This document shows positions 1 to 8,041 of a DNA stretch of 64,000 bases, in pieces. Origin of the DNA: Promethearchaeota archaeon (GTDB taxonomy: Archaea; Asgardarchaeota; Lokiarchaeia; Sigyniarchaeales; SOKP01); assembly GCA_019057865.1 (NCBI GenBank), contig JAHLWP010000008.1, positions 62,001 through 126,000 of the forward strand. Reading direction: 5' to 3'. Every line of letters begins with the position of its first letter. The first letter of the stretch is position 1. Both the position numbers and the translations under genes were made by a program. The notes under the pieces were generated by a model that was not told the origin of the DNA, did no database searches, and saw nothing but the letters and a program-made list of their open reading frames with translations.

Positions 1-419
1 AATGGGCAATAATTCTTTTTTTCTTTTTCTTCTTCCTCTTCCTTCTTAGGTTTCTTTCCAGCGGGTTTCTTTTTTTCCGGTTTTTTTTTTTGTGGTTCTT
101 TTTTAACGGGTTCTTCTTCTGGGCCTTTTTCTTCTTCAACTTTTTCAAGTACTCTCTCTTTAGGTGTCATAGCTTCGCGTTTCTTTTTTGGTTTTTCAAA
201 AGGTTCATCTGAATATTTTAATTTAGTAAAACAATCTGGGCAATAAGCTTTAGTTTTATTAGCAAGATAGATTAGATATACAATTACTGCAATACCGAGT
301 GTTGCAATTATGACTATTTTCCATCTTGTTTTTTGACTTCTATTCAGTGGTTTTCTACTTGCTTGCTCGACTTCTTTCTTACATACCTCACAATATGCAT
401 ATTTGATTTTTTTTGGCAT
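1..419 (-). CDS. Zinc-ribbon membrane protein, 3' end outside the window
   Basis: Reading from an ATG at 419 leftwards, the frame stays open to the window edge, so the C-terminus is missing. The protein starts MPKKIKYAYCEVCKKEVEQ with a CxxC pair, has one hydrophobic segment (about residues 33-52), then a second CxxC (AYCPDC), followed by a very long Lys/Glu/Pro-rich tail. The last visible codons again read YCP, so another Cys pair may follow. I see a single-span membrane protein with a split or duplicated zinc ribbon and a charged linker. The function is not recognised. The low-complexity tail gives the poly-T/C look of the plus strand at 1-180. Confidence 0.7.
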   Translation of the reverse strand, partial: MPKKIKYAYCEVCKKEVEQASRKPLNRSQKTRWKIVIIATLGIAVIVYLIYLANKTKAYCPDCFTKLKYSDEPFEKPKKKREAMTPKERVLEKVEEEKGPEEEPVKKEPQKKKPEKKKPAGKKPKKEEEEEKEKKNYCP

Positions 420-541
420 TTTTCCCCATCATTTAACGTTTAAAATGTGCTTTTTTATTAATAGATTATATAATTAAAAAAAGTTTTTAATACCTAATAA
501 TCAAGTTCTTTTATTTTTATATAAATTTATATGAATTTATC

Positions 542-1855
542 TTGCAAGAAAACTCATTTTACATTGAAACGTATGGATGCACATCTAATAAAGCAGACTC
601 TTATATAATTTCTAATGCCCTAAAAAAATCAAATTATACACAAACAAGCTTAGAAGATGCCCAATTTGTAATAATAAATACATGTGCCGTTAAGGAGCAA
701 ACGGAGAATAAAATTAAAGCACGTTTAAAAAATTTATATGAATTATTTCATAACAATCCTAATAAGCATACTATTATTGCTGGATGTTTACCTCATATTG
801 CCCCCAATTATATCGAAGTTATTAAGAAAATTGTCCCAAATTTTTCTGCAATTATAGATTTGGATAATATACACGTAATTCCAGAGATATTTCAAGATAT
901 TAAGGAAGGAAAGGAAAATCTAATTTTTAAATCAGAAAAACCAATAGATAAAGCAGAATTTTATATCGATCATGAACCAGGAAAAATTACAGGAATTATT
1001 CCAATTTCAGAGGGGTGTTTAGGCTCATGTACTTATTGTTGTGTTAAAAACGCACGAGGTAAGTTAAATTGCTACAATCCAAAAAGAATTGTTGAAAATA
1101 TCGAGTATCAATTAAATCAGGGAATTAAACAAGTATATTTGACTTCACAAGATTGTAGTACATATAGATATAATGGCACTAATTTGCTTGATTTAGTTAA
1201 GCAAATCGTCAATTTAGACTTCAGGTTTTTTCTGAGAATTGGAATGATAAATCCCAGTTTTTTAATTGATAACATTTATCAGTTGATTTCGATTTTTAAA
1301 TTAAACAAAGTGTATCAATTTCTACACATTCCAATTCAATCTGGTAGTAATAGAATTTTAAAAATAATGCAAAGAAAATATCTCATTCCTGATATTGTCA
1401 ATAAAATTGGAATTTTAAGAGACAGTTTTCCTAATTTAACTATATCAACTGATATTATCTGTGGATTTCCAGGTGAAACTGAAGATGACTTCTATAGAAC
1501 TATTGATTTTATAAAATGGTTAAAGCCAGAAATATTGAATATCTCAAAATTTACTCCCCGTCCTGGAACAAAAGCGAAGGATATGATGCAATTAGATAGT
1601 AGAATAATAAAAGAAAGATCAATCCAATTATCAAGAGTGTTTCGTAAGAGTTTAACTAATATCAATGAAAAATGGAAAGATTGGGAGGGAGAGGTCTTAG
1701 TTTTACATGAGGGTACAAAACGAAATCAAGCTTTTGGGAGGAATATAGCATATAAAAATATCTTTATAGACAAATTTAAAGGAGAGTTTGGGAATTTTGT
1801 TAATGTAGAAATTCATAGAGTTGATGGTTTTAATTTATTTGGAAAAATTTTCTAA
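542..1855 (+). CDS. mtaB: tRNA threonylcarbamoyladenosine methylthiotransferase (MtaB/CDKAL1-type)
   Basis: Radical-SAM methylthiotransferase of 437 residues, the normal family length. The N-terminal UPF0004 domain has YGCTSNKADS and further Cys residues (NTCAVKE, AGCLPH) that would bind the second [4Fe-4S] cluster. The radical-SAM CxxxCxxC is seen in EGCLGSCTYCCVK near residue 160. The C-terminal TRAM-like segment starts near WEGEVLVLHEG. The family converts t6A37 to ms2t6A37 in tRNAs reading ANN codons; the archaeal branch is closest to eukaryotic CDKAL1. The only in-frame start near the conserved N-terminus is TTG at 542. The gene appears monocistronic. Confidence 0.9.
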   Translation: MQENSFYIETYGCTSNKADSYIISNALKKSNYTQTSLEDAQFVIINTCAVKEQTENKIKARLKNLYELFHNNPNKHTIIAGCLPHIAPNYIEVIKKIVPNFSAIIDLDNIHVIPEIFQDIKEGKENLIFKSEKPIDKAEFYIDHEPGKITGIIPISEGCLGSCTYCCVKNARGKLNCYNPKRIVENIEYQLNQGIKQVYLTSQDCSTYRYNGTNLLDLVKQIVNLDFRFFLRIGMINPSFLIDNIYQLISIFKLNKVYQFLHIPIQSGSNRILKIMQRKYLIPDIVNKIGILRDSFPNLTISTDIICGFPGETEDDFYRTIDFIKWLKPEILNISKFTPRPGTKAKDMMQLDSRIIKERSIQLSRVFRKSLTNINEKWKDWEGEVLVLHEGTKRNQAFGRNIAYKNIFIDKFKGEFGNFVNVEIHRVDGFNLFGKIF

Positions 1856-1870
1856 CTAATAATTAACTTT

Positions 1871-2040
1871 TTAAGCCATTCCAAAATATTCTAATGCTTT
1901 TTTTGCTATTTGATCACCCCATTCTTGGACAAAATGTCCTGCTTCCTTAATTCTTCATACACTTTAAGGCTATCAATATAATGACGTTTATAGGGAAAAT
2001 AGGGAGATTCTCAAACCTTTCGCCCGGAGTTCTTAAAAAA
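1871..2040 (-). pseudogene. Remnant of a haloalkane-dehalogenase-like alpha/beta hydrolase
   Basis: On the minus strand, 1871-1955 reads IKEAGHFVQEWGDQIA followed by KKALEYFGMA and a stop. AGHFxQE with the catalytic-His context is the C-terminal signature of haloalkane dehalogenase-type hydrolases. Just upstream in another frame 1955-2010 reads FPYKRHYIDSLKVYEEL, and in a third frame FLRTPGERFENL, both compatible with the preceding part of that fold. No open frame joins them and the stretch normally between SLKVYEEL and the His motif is missing, so this is a frameshifted, internally deleted gene end. Assignment is from motif memory only. Confidence 0.45.
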
Positions 2041-2147
2041 TTTATCATTTTAAGACAACTTAGTTATGCAAATTAATTATATATAAATTTGAATTATATA
2101 GATGATTTTAAATATAAAAATATTTTTAGATTATCCAAAATTATATT

Positions 2148-2426
2148 TTGGTCAGTCATTTTCAATATAATATAATCTTGGATATAGAGAAATATCTTCT
2201 CAAACTTAAAAGTGGAAAAACTTCAGAAAAATTAAAGGATAAAGAAATCGGAGTACAATTGAATGATGATATAGCAAAATATAAAACTCATCCGAATTGT
2301 AAGATACTATATTGTTTTATCTACGATCCTCAAGAATTAATATCTAATCCTGATGGACTTCAAAATGATTTATCTCAAGAAAAAGAAGAATTCAAGGTAA
2401 AAGTAATAATAACCCCAAAGAGATAG
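2148..2426 (+). pseudogene. C-terminal remnant of a DpnII/MboI-like restriction endonuclease domain
   Basis: The 92-codon frame reads GVQLNDDIAKYKTHPNCK, then ILYCFIYDPQELISNPDG and LQNDLS, ending in VKVIITPKR. This matches the conserved C-terminal half of the DpnII/MboI-type PD-(D/E)xK nuclease domain, where a helix with IxxDIxxYxxHPxC is followed by a LxCFVYDP strand. The N-terminal half with the catalytic acidic residues is absent: a TAG lies 18 bases before the TTG and the expected E-x-K strand is degenerate (KYLLKLKSGKTSE). No methylase or intact nuclease is nearby. I read it as a gene fragment, though expression of a short protein cannot be excluded. Confidence 0.5.
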
Positions 2427-3005
2427 AAATAATTTATAAATCTAACATTAAATCAAAAGGATTCATTCTTTATTAGAAAAAAGAGAAGTTAGATGAAAAT
2501 ATTAAATAGTAGTATGTACTATTCTTCTATTATAAAGATAGAGAATCTTATAATGTGATTTCCGATGTCAAATAATTTTAAATCAGATAGAAACTCCAGA
2601 ATGGAATATACTTATATATATATATATATGTATACCGAATTTTACGGAAAAACGAGTTATTTACATCGCCCACCGATTATTAAATTAGAAATTGCTTAAA
2701 TATGCAAAATTGTAATATTTATTTTTATTCGAGTTAAAGAATAAATCTAATAAAATTGAAATGTAAATTTAAAACTTAGGTGATAATTTTTCTTAATATA
2801 TATTTATTTCTTGGAGAAAAGCGACAAAATTCTTAAAATAAGTAAATAAATTAAACAATGGATAAAATTAATAAATATATAATATAAGAAACTGAACTTA
2901 GGATGATAATAAAATTTAAAATAAATTTAATTTTAAAAATTAATTCTAATATATTGATAGAAAAAAAATAATGTTTTAAAAATTTTGGAATAGAAGGTAT
3001 TTATA
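2427..3005. other. Long AT-rich intergenic stretch without a gene
   Basis: No credible coding sequence is seen in these 579 bases. It contains a TA dinucleotide run at about 2611-2628, a short inverted repeat (AATAGTA/TACTATT, about 2506-2525) and, at 2736-2776, one copy of a direct repeat whose second copy lies at 4979-5019. The final bases should carry the promoter of the gene starting at 3006, but I cannot name a specific box with confidence. Confidence 0.5.
2736..2776 (+). repeat. Direct repeat, left copy (about 40 bp, partner at 4979-5019)
   Basis: The two copies share the core AAAATTGAAATGTA and its flanks; over the first 40 bases I count three mismatches (A/T, T/C, A/G). They bracket the 3006-4913 gene block in the same orientation. 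In DNA this AT-rich a chance match of this length is unlikely but not impossible. Confidence 0.5.
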
Positions 3006-3665
3006 ATGATAATTGAATCTTACGAGCCTTTCCATGTTGGTTCAAAATTTAGATATTATGTTGATAATTTAATTTTAGCTAAATTGTATGAATATTATGA
3101 AAAAAATAAAAAAAAAGACTTTGAATTAAATTCAGATATTCTTAGTGGAGATAAATATATCTCACCAATATTAAATATTATTACGAATAAAAAAGAAAAA
3201 CTAACAATTCAATTGAATCTTTCTGCAAATGCTTTGAATTTTATTGGAAATGAACCAGAAATGGTAATTGAGTTATTCACTGAATTATTAGATAAGTTAC
3301 CTGAATTGGGATTTGAATTAAAATCAACTTTTTCATTTTATGAAATCATAACTAATATTATAATAAAATTAGAAGAACAAGATAAAAAACCAAGTGAAAT
3401 TTTTGAAAAATTCTCATCGTTGGCCCTTACAGAATTAAATCATATTCCAGATTTGGGAATTAATTATATTAGATTTTCAAATAAGTTAGTACAAATGGAC
3501 GATGATGAGCGTTTTAATTTAGAAGTATCACCAAATCGAACAAGTCCAGATAAAAGAATAATTTTAAAGATTCTGAATAGATCAAATGATTATAAGAAAA
3601 TTATTGAATTTCAGAAGAATTTAGAAGAATCTATTAAAGAAATTTTTAATAAATTGGTGGAGTGA
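3006..3665 (+). CDS. Unknown protein, first gene of a two-gene unit
   Basis: A 219-residue soluble, acidic, mainly helical protein, MIIESYEPFHVGSKF... at its start, with no Cys motif, signal peptide or membrane segment. I do not recognise a family. The ATG at 3006 follows GAAGGTATTTATA, a weak ribosome-binding site. Its stop overlaps the GTG of the next gene by 4 bases (GTGA at 3662-3665), so the two are almost certainly translated together. The pair sits between 40-bp direct repeats beside a toxin-like GNAT, suggesting accessory, possibly mobile, origin. Confidence 0.6.
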   Translation: MIIESYEPFHVGSKFRYYVDNLILAKLYEYYEKNKKKDFELNSDILSGDKYISPILNIITNKKEKLTIQLNLSANALNFIGNEPEMVIELFTELLDKLPELGFELKSTFSFYEIITNIIIKLEEQDKKPSEIFEKFSSLALTELNHIPDLGINYIRFSNKLVQMDDDERFNLEVSPNRTSPDKRIILKILNRSNDYKKIIEFQKNLEESIKEIFNKLVE

Positions 3666-4363
3666 TATTGTCGAGTTGTGAATTTGAGGATCCATCATTA
3701 ACTAATACATCAGACCAATCTAATCTAACGCTTTTGGGATTAAAAAGAAAAATCCCTCTTTATAAAACGAATATCGAGATTGAATATGATACTTCTTCAC
3801 TAATTCTGACTTATGAACATGATATAAGATCAATGAATTTAACTTTTGAGCCTAATACTGCGATGGTGGGTCTTTCAGAGCCAGATATATTCGTATTAGA
3901 AGCAATTGAACCTATTATAAATAAGATAAAGTTTATTGAACCGATTTATACTATAAGGGAGAGTGTTGAACCAGTTATATCCTGGATGAGATCTATTGAA
4001 TCTGCTTTAACAATGACCAGAATTGTTGAACCATTTATTCCAATAGCAAAATGTATTGAACCAATCAATACAATAGTAAATATATTAAAGCCAATTAAAG
4101 AGATTATGAAACCCTTTGAACTAATTAATAAGTTGGTTGATAATTTTGAAGTAATGAGTTTTACAAAGTTAGAATCAGAAAAGGAAAATATTGAAGAACC
4201 AGATGACTTTTTTATTTTATCCAATAATAATAACGATCTCTTTTTAAGCTCAGAAGAAGAAATAGATGCTCTTTTAAATGAGTTAAAAAATGTCAAATAT
4301 GATGAAGAATTGGCAAGATTTTTTTCTGAATATGAGAATGATATAGAAGATTTAACGGAGTAA
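3662..4363 (+). CDS. Decapeptide-repeat protein of unknown function
   Basis: A 233-residue protein starting GTG at 3662 (TTG at 3668 is an alternative). Residues 62-163 form a strict 10-residue periodicity: FEP, SEP, IEP, IEP, VEP, IES, VEP, IEP, LKP, FEL and FEV each begin exactly ten residues apart, with aliphatic residues filling the rest. Before it is a Ser/Thr-rich 60-residue head, after it an acidic tail (EENIEEPDDF..., ending DIEDLTE). A proline in most repeats argues against a continuous coiled coil; a short-turn solenoid or linear binding array is possible. No signal peptide or membrane span is seen. Co-translated with the gene at 3006. Confidence 0.65.
   Translation: MILSSCEFEDPSLTNTSDQSNLTLLGLKRKIPLYKTNIEIEYDTSSLILTYEHDIRSMNLTFEPNTAMVGLSEPDIFVLEAIEPIINKIKFIEPIYTIRESVEPVISWMRSIESALTMTRIVEPFIPIAKCIEPINTIVNILKPIKEIMKPFELINKLVDNFEVMSFTKLESEKENIEEPDDFFILSNNNNDLFLSSEEEIDALLNELKNVKYDEELARFFSEYENDIEDLTE
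3845..4150 (+). repeat. 30-nt (10-codon) tandem repeat array inside the gene at 3662
   Basis: Eleven in-phase units of exactly 30 nt encode [I/V/F]-E-P-[I/V]-x6. Protein periodicity is stronger than nucleotide identity, so the array is old or under protein-level selection rather than a recent slippage product. Confidence 0.75.
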
Positions 4364-4367
4364 TACT

Positions 4368-4913
4368 TTATTTCATAATTTGATGTAAATCAAAAAACAT
4401 TTTTATTGTTCTTTTTTTTGGTTTTGCTCCATTTTTTAATTCTTCAAGAATTTTTTCTCCTAAAATCGGCTTAGTAAATTTAAATTTATATTTTAAATAA
4501 AAATTAATTGATTTTAAATTAGTCTTAGCATCAACAATCAAGAATCGACATCCCACATCAATAGAAATCTTTTTTGCAACATTAACTGCTTTTTTTATAA
4601 GATCTAATCCAAAACCTTGTCTATGAAATTTTCTATCAACTGCTAATCTTCCAACTAATAAACCAGGTATACTTTGTAATTTTTTCTTTATTGCCATTTC
4701 TTCACTAAATTCAACAACACCACACGAAATAGCGATGTAACCAATAATAATAATAGAATTATTATTCTCCTTTATAAAATAAATCTGGTCATAACTTTCT
4801 TTTAAATAATCTATAGCGTCATTATAAAAAAAATCGTTTAATTCTGGATTTCCACTATCAAAAGAAGCCTCAGCTATAGGAAAATTAACATTAATTTTTT
4901 GGAGTTTTGGCAT
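4368..4913 (-). CDS. GNAT acetyltransferase of the toxin-like (TacT/AtaT) group
   Basis: 181 residues with GNAT acetyl-CoA loop features: LLVGRLAVDRKFHRQGFG followed by a helix, then CRFLIVDAK and INFYLKYKFKF, the arrangement seen in type II toxin GNATs that acetylate aminoacyl-tRNA. The N-terminus (FDSGNPELNDFFYNDA) also matches that group. Such toxins normally follow a small ribbon-helix-helix antitoxin gene; none is present upstream on this strand (4914-5200 has no open frame), so it may be a solitary or orphan copy, or an ordinary small-molecule acetyltransferase. The start ATG at 4913 is supported by the conserved N-terminus. It converges with the preceding gene with a 4-base gap. Confidence 0.7.
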   Translation of the reverse strand: MPKLQKINVNFPIAEASFDSGNPELNDFFYNDAIDYLKESYDQIYFIKENNNSIIIIGYIAISCGVVEFSEEMAIKKKLQSIPGLLVGRLAVDRKFHRQGFGLDLIKKAVNVAKKISIDVGCRFLIVDAKTNLKSINFYLKYKFKFTKPILGEKILEELKNGAKPKKRTIKMFFDLHQIMK

Positions 4914-4978
4914 ATTACATACATTTATTGTTTATAAGGATTTTAAATTTTAGGATATATTATCATAAAAAATTAATT

Positions 4979-5019
4979 AAAGATTAAATCTAACAAAATT
5001 GAAATGTAGATTTAAAACT
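4979..5019 (+). repeat. Direct repeat, right copy (partner at 2736-2776)
   Basis: Lies in the gene-free stretch 4914-5214 between the GNAT gene and alaX. No other feature is visible in that 301-base gap apart from this repeat and the expected divergent promoters. Confidence 0.5.
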
Positions 5020-5214
5020 CTTATTGGAAATTAATGATTTCATAAAAATCATAGTCTTGGATTTTTGATTATTTAGAAAATTAAAATCTTTAGAACTTAT
5101 ATGTAATCAAAGATCAATTCAAATTTTTTTGGAAAATTAATATGATCATATAAAAAACTGAAAAAATTTATTTAATTCAATTTATATAAATTTGAAATAT
5201 ATTTGATTAATCTT

Positions 5215-6387
5215 ATGTCTAAAAAATTATTTTGGGAGAATTCATATGATACTAAATTCAGCGCTAAGGTAGTATCAATTGGAGAAAAAGTTATTTTACT
5301 TGACAAAACTTTGTTTTATCCTGAAAGTGGAAATCAGTTAAGCGACCGTGGGTATTTGGAAATTAATGACCATAGATTTAGAGTTGAGAAAGTCACTAAG
5401 GAGGGAGAAGATATATTACATCATATTTCTCCTGATTTTAAAAATAAAATTAATATTGGAGATGAAGTTGAAGGAGAAATTGATTGGGAATTTCGATATG
5501 GTTTAATGAAAGCCCATTCCTCTCAACACATTTTATCTGCAATAATTAAGAATAAATACAATATTGATACTGTCCGCGCTAATCTTAATCTTGAAGACGT
5601 CAATCTACAATTATCCCAAGAAATAAGTTATGACCAATTAAAAGAAGTATTACTTGATGTAAACACAATTTGTACTTCAAATGATCTTAAAATCAATTCA
5701 AAAATCGTTCCCCATGAGGAAGCTGAAAAAATATCTGAAAAAATTAGAAGTACAATTCCTAATGAATCTCAGGTTCGATTGATGGAAATTGAAGGTTTGG
5801 ATTTAGTTTGTTGTGGAGGAACTCATGTTAGGAATACTTCAGAAATTGGAGAAATTTTTATCTATGATTTTAAAAAAGGAACTGAGATAAAATATTTTGT
5901 GGGAAATAAAGCCTTACAGGCGAGTTCAACTAATAACATTGATATGGTAACTCTAGTTAATAATTTAAACACTCCTATCGGAAAACTTAAAGGAATCATT
6001 GAAAAACGTTTAGAATACATCGAAAATGTTCAAGACCGACAAAAAGATTTATCAATCAAGTTACTAGAGTTTATTTCAAAGACACCCTTTAAAATTATCA
6101 AAAATATCCCACTCTTCTATATTGATTTTAATATTGACATAAAGCTTCTTAGTAGTATGTTAAATCTTTTTCCGCAAGATTCAATCATTATTGTAAGAAT
6201 GGACTTCAACAAAATAAGATTACTCTCTTTAAGTGAGTTAATAGATGCTAATGAAATCTTAAAAAAGTTGATTATTGATTACGGTGGAAAAGGAGGAGGT
6301 AATCCTAAATCAGCTCAAGCATTTTTAGAAAAAATTCCTAAAGATCTCTTATCTAAGATAGAATTACTTATCTCAAACTCTATTTAA
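5215..6387 (+). CDS. alaX: AlaX, alanyl-tRNA editing hydrolase (long form)
   Basis: Stand-alone homologue of the AlaRS editing domain that deacylates Ser-tRNA(Ala) or Gly-tRNA(Ala) in trans. The zinc/active-site residues are visible: HSSQHILSA (HxxxH) near residue 100 and CCGGTHV near residue 200. The C-terminus contains the DHHA1-type GGKGGG segment, so this is the long AlaX form of about 390 residues. I place the start at the ATG at 5215 (MSKKLFWEN); an in-frame TTG at 5203 would add four residues. Monocistronic. Confidence 0.9.
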   Translation: MSKKLFWENSYDTKFSAKVVSIGEKVILLDKTLFYPESGNQLSDRGYLEINDHRFRVEKVTKEGEDILHHISPDFKNKINIGDEVEGEIDWEFRYGLMKAHSSQHILSAIIKNKYNIDTVRANLNLEDVNLQLSQEISYDQLKEVLLDVNTICTSNDLKINSKIVPHEEAEKISEKIRSTIPNESQVRLMEIEGLDLVCCGGTHVRNTSEIGEIFIYDFKKGTEIKYFVGNKALQASSTNNIDMVTLVNNLNTPIGKLKGIIEKRLEYIENVQDRQKDLSIKLLEFISKTPFKIIKNIPLFYIDFNIDIKLLSSMLNLFPQDSIIIVRMDFNKIRLLSLSELIDANEILKKLIIDYGGKGGGNPKSAQAFLEKIPKDLLSKIELLISNSI

Positions 6388-6442
6388 AGAAGTAGTTTTA
6401 TTGTAATTGTTAAAAAAATTGAATGTTATATTTTATTCGTGC

Positions 6443-7330
6443 CTACTTTATGTTATATTTTTCTAGCAATGCTGTTAATCTAGACCTATGAAACTTTAAT
6501 CCGAGGTCATCTGGATTCTCTCCAAATGCTAAAGCCATTAGTTCAGTTAGATATATTATTGGAATATTAAAAGTTTTGTTCGACTGAGTCGCTGCTTTCT
6601 TTTGATTCGTATCCATTTGTTGAAAGCAAGCAGGGCAAATAACTACAAATGCTTCAGCTCCAGCATCTAGAGCACTAGTGAATTTATTGGCTAAGACTTG
6701 CAACGAGGTTTCTTCCTCAGTATTTCCTACCCCCGAACCGCAGCAAAGCATTTCTTCAGCATAATCTATTGGAGTTGCACCTGTGGCAGCAACTAGCTCT
6801 CTTAATTTTACTGGTTCCATTGGATCATCAGTTTGCATGATTTCTGAAGGTCTATTATAATGACATCCTGTATGGCATGCTATTTTTAATCCTGATAAAT
6901 CACGAACTATATTTTCCTTGATTTTTTCATCTTCTAACTCGTGTAAAACTTCGACAAAATGTTTTACATTGATAGTTCCTTTAAACTCTCGCCCAACCGT
7001 TTTTAAAATTTTATTTATCTTTTCTTTTTCATGATCATTATGAGATAATTCATGATTTACCGCTTTTAGAGTTTGAAAGCAACCATTACATAAGGATACT
7101 ATATTTTTACCTTCTTCTTCGGCAATAGTAAGATTACGTGCACCCATTGCTAACCAACTAGTATGATCTACAGCATTAAATCCAACCGGGTCTGGACAAC
7201 AAGCAAACGGAGCATCAGATGTTTTTATTCCCAGTTTATCAAATACTTTTCTTGCTGAAGCTTCAATAAACGGAATTCTATTTCCAATTGTACACCCTTG
7301 GAACATTTTATATTCTTCTGCTTTTGCCAT
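6443..7330 (-). CDS. hdrB: HdrB, heterodisulfide reductase subunit B (stand-alone, intact)
   Basis: 295 residues with two complete CCG domains that hold the noncubane [4Fe-4S] clusters: Cys13 ... FACCPDPVG ... SLCNGC in the first half and HTGCHYNRPSE ... MLCCGSGVG ... ICPACFQQ in the second. HdrB carries the thiol/disulfide active site. There is no hdrA or hdrC beside it, so it must partner in trans or serve a different disulfide reductase. It is an intact paralogue of the split hdrB at 42324-43274. Start ATG at 7330 follows a GGAAG-type ribosome-binding site. Confidence 0.9.
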   Translation of the reverse strand: MAKAEEYKMFQGCTIGNRIPFIEASARKVFDKLGIKTSDAPFACCPDPVGFNAVDHTSWLAMGARNLTIAEEEGKNIVSLCNGCFQTLKAVNHELSHNDHEKEKINKILKTVGREFKGTINVKHFVEVLHELEDEKIKENIVRDLSGLKIACHTGCHYNRPSEIMQTDDPMEPVKLRELVAATGATPIDYAEEMLCCGSGVGNTEEETSLQVLANKFTSALDAGAEAFVVICPACFQQMDTNQKKAATQSNKTFNIPIIYLTELMALAFGENPDDLGLKFHRSRLTALLEKYNIK

Positions 7331-7484
7331 GATAAGTATCTTCCTTTCTTCTTTATTAATTATTTTATTTATATCTAAGTTGGATTATATTGAGTAAATT
7401 AAAAAATTTGTTAATTCAAATTTGTTAAGTTTATTTATATAATTAAAAAAAAAGTATAAGAAAATATTTTTTCTGAAATTGTTA

Positions 7485-7916
7485 TTAATCTTTCTTTAAT
7501 TTCATTCGGGCAATAATAGTTAATATGACACCTAAGAAACCATAACTACCATGGATAGTTTCAATAACAATTTGATCCAGTTCCTCGAGAATTGAACCTT
7601 CAACTATACCTGTGATTAAAAAAATTAATAAACTAATCAATCCCATACCAGCCCCGATTCCAATAATAAATTTACCTAATCTATAATGATCCATTGCAAC
7701 AATTAAAGAACCGACTATAACAGAGATTCCTCCTGCCATGGCGATATATCCTAAGATTTGGATAACAAGGGAAACAATTTTAGCCACATCTTCTCCAACA
7801 TCAGCTTCAATTAAATCAAAAAGAGTTTCAAAAAATGTAATACTCCCTATAACAGAACCGATTATCATTAAAATTCCGCCAATTATACATAGTAATATCC
7901 ATTTTTTATTTTCCAT
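7485..7916 (-). CDS. Four-span membrane protein, paralogue of the gene at 8977
   Basis: 143 residues with four hydrophobic segments (about residues 7-29, 45-70, 83-103, 122-138) and almost no soluble loop. It shares with the 8977 product the opening GGI(L/C)M.I...IGSI and the central block GGI(S/A)VIVG...YRLGKF(I/L)IG. No catalytic motif is visible and I do not recognise a named family. The two paralogues flank fdhD on the same strand, spaced too far to be obviously one operon. Confidence 0.7.
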   Translation of the reverse strand: MENKKWILLCIIGGILMIIGSVIGSITFFETLFDLIEADVGEDVAKIVSLVIQILGYIAMAGGISVIVGSLIVAMDHYRLGKFIIGIGAGMGLISLLIFLITGIVEGSILEELDQIVIETIHGSYGFLGVILTIIARMKLKKD

Positions 7917-8041
7917 TGTTTTTCTAACCTTTTTTAATTAATTTTTACTATATTTAAAAATTCAAAGTATAAATTTTTACAAATAATTATTAACTACTTT
8001 AATTAAGAGCATTTAAATATTTCTTTAATAAAAGATTAGAA

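Noticed and set aside
542..1855. MiaB (ms2i6A) rather than MtaB
   Set aside because: Archaea lack i6A, and the sequence fits the CDKAL1/MtaB branch better; this is a family-level judgement without a tree.
2605..2635. TA dinucleotide run as a CRISPR or origin element
   Set aside because: Single short low-complexity run without repeats, spacers or cas/orc genes nearby.
4368..5200. Complete toxin-antitoxin pair around the GNAT gene
   Set aside because: No ribbon-helix-helix antitoxin or other small partner is visible upstream on the minus strand; only a toxin-like GNAT can be supported.
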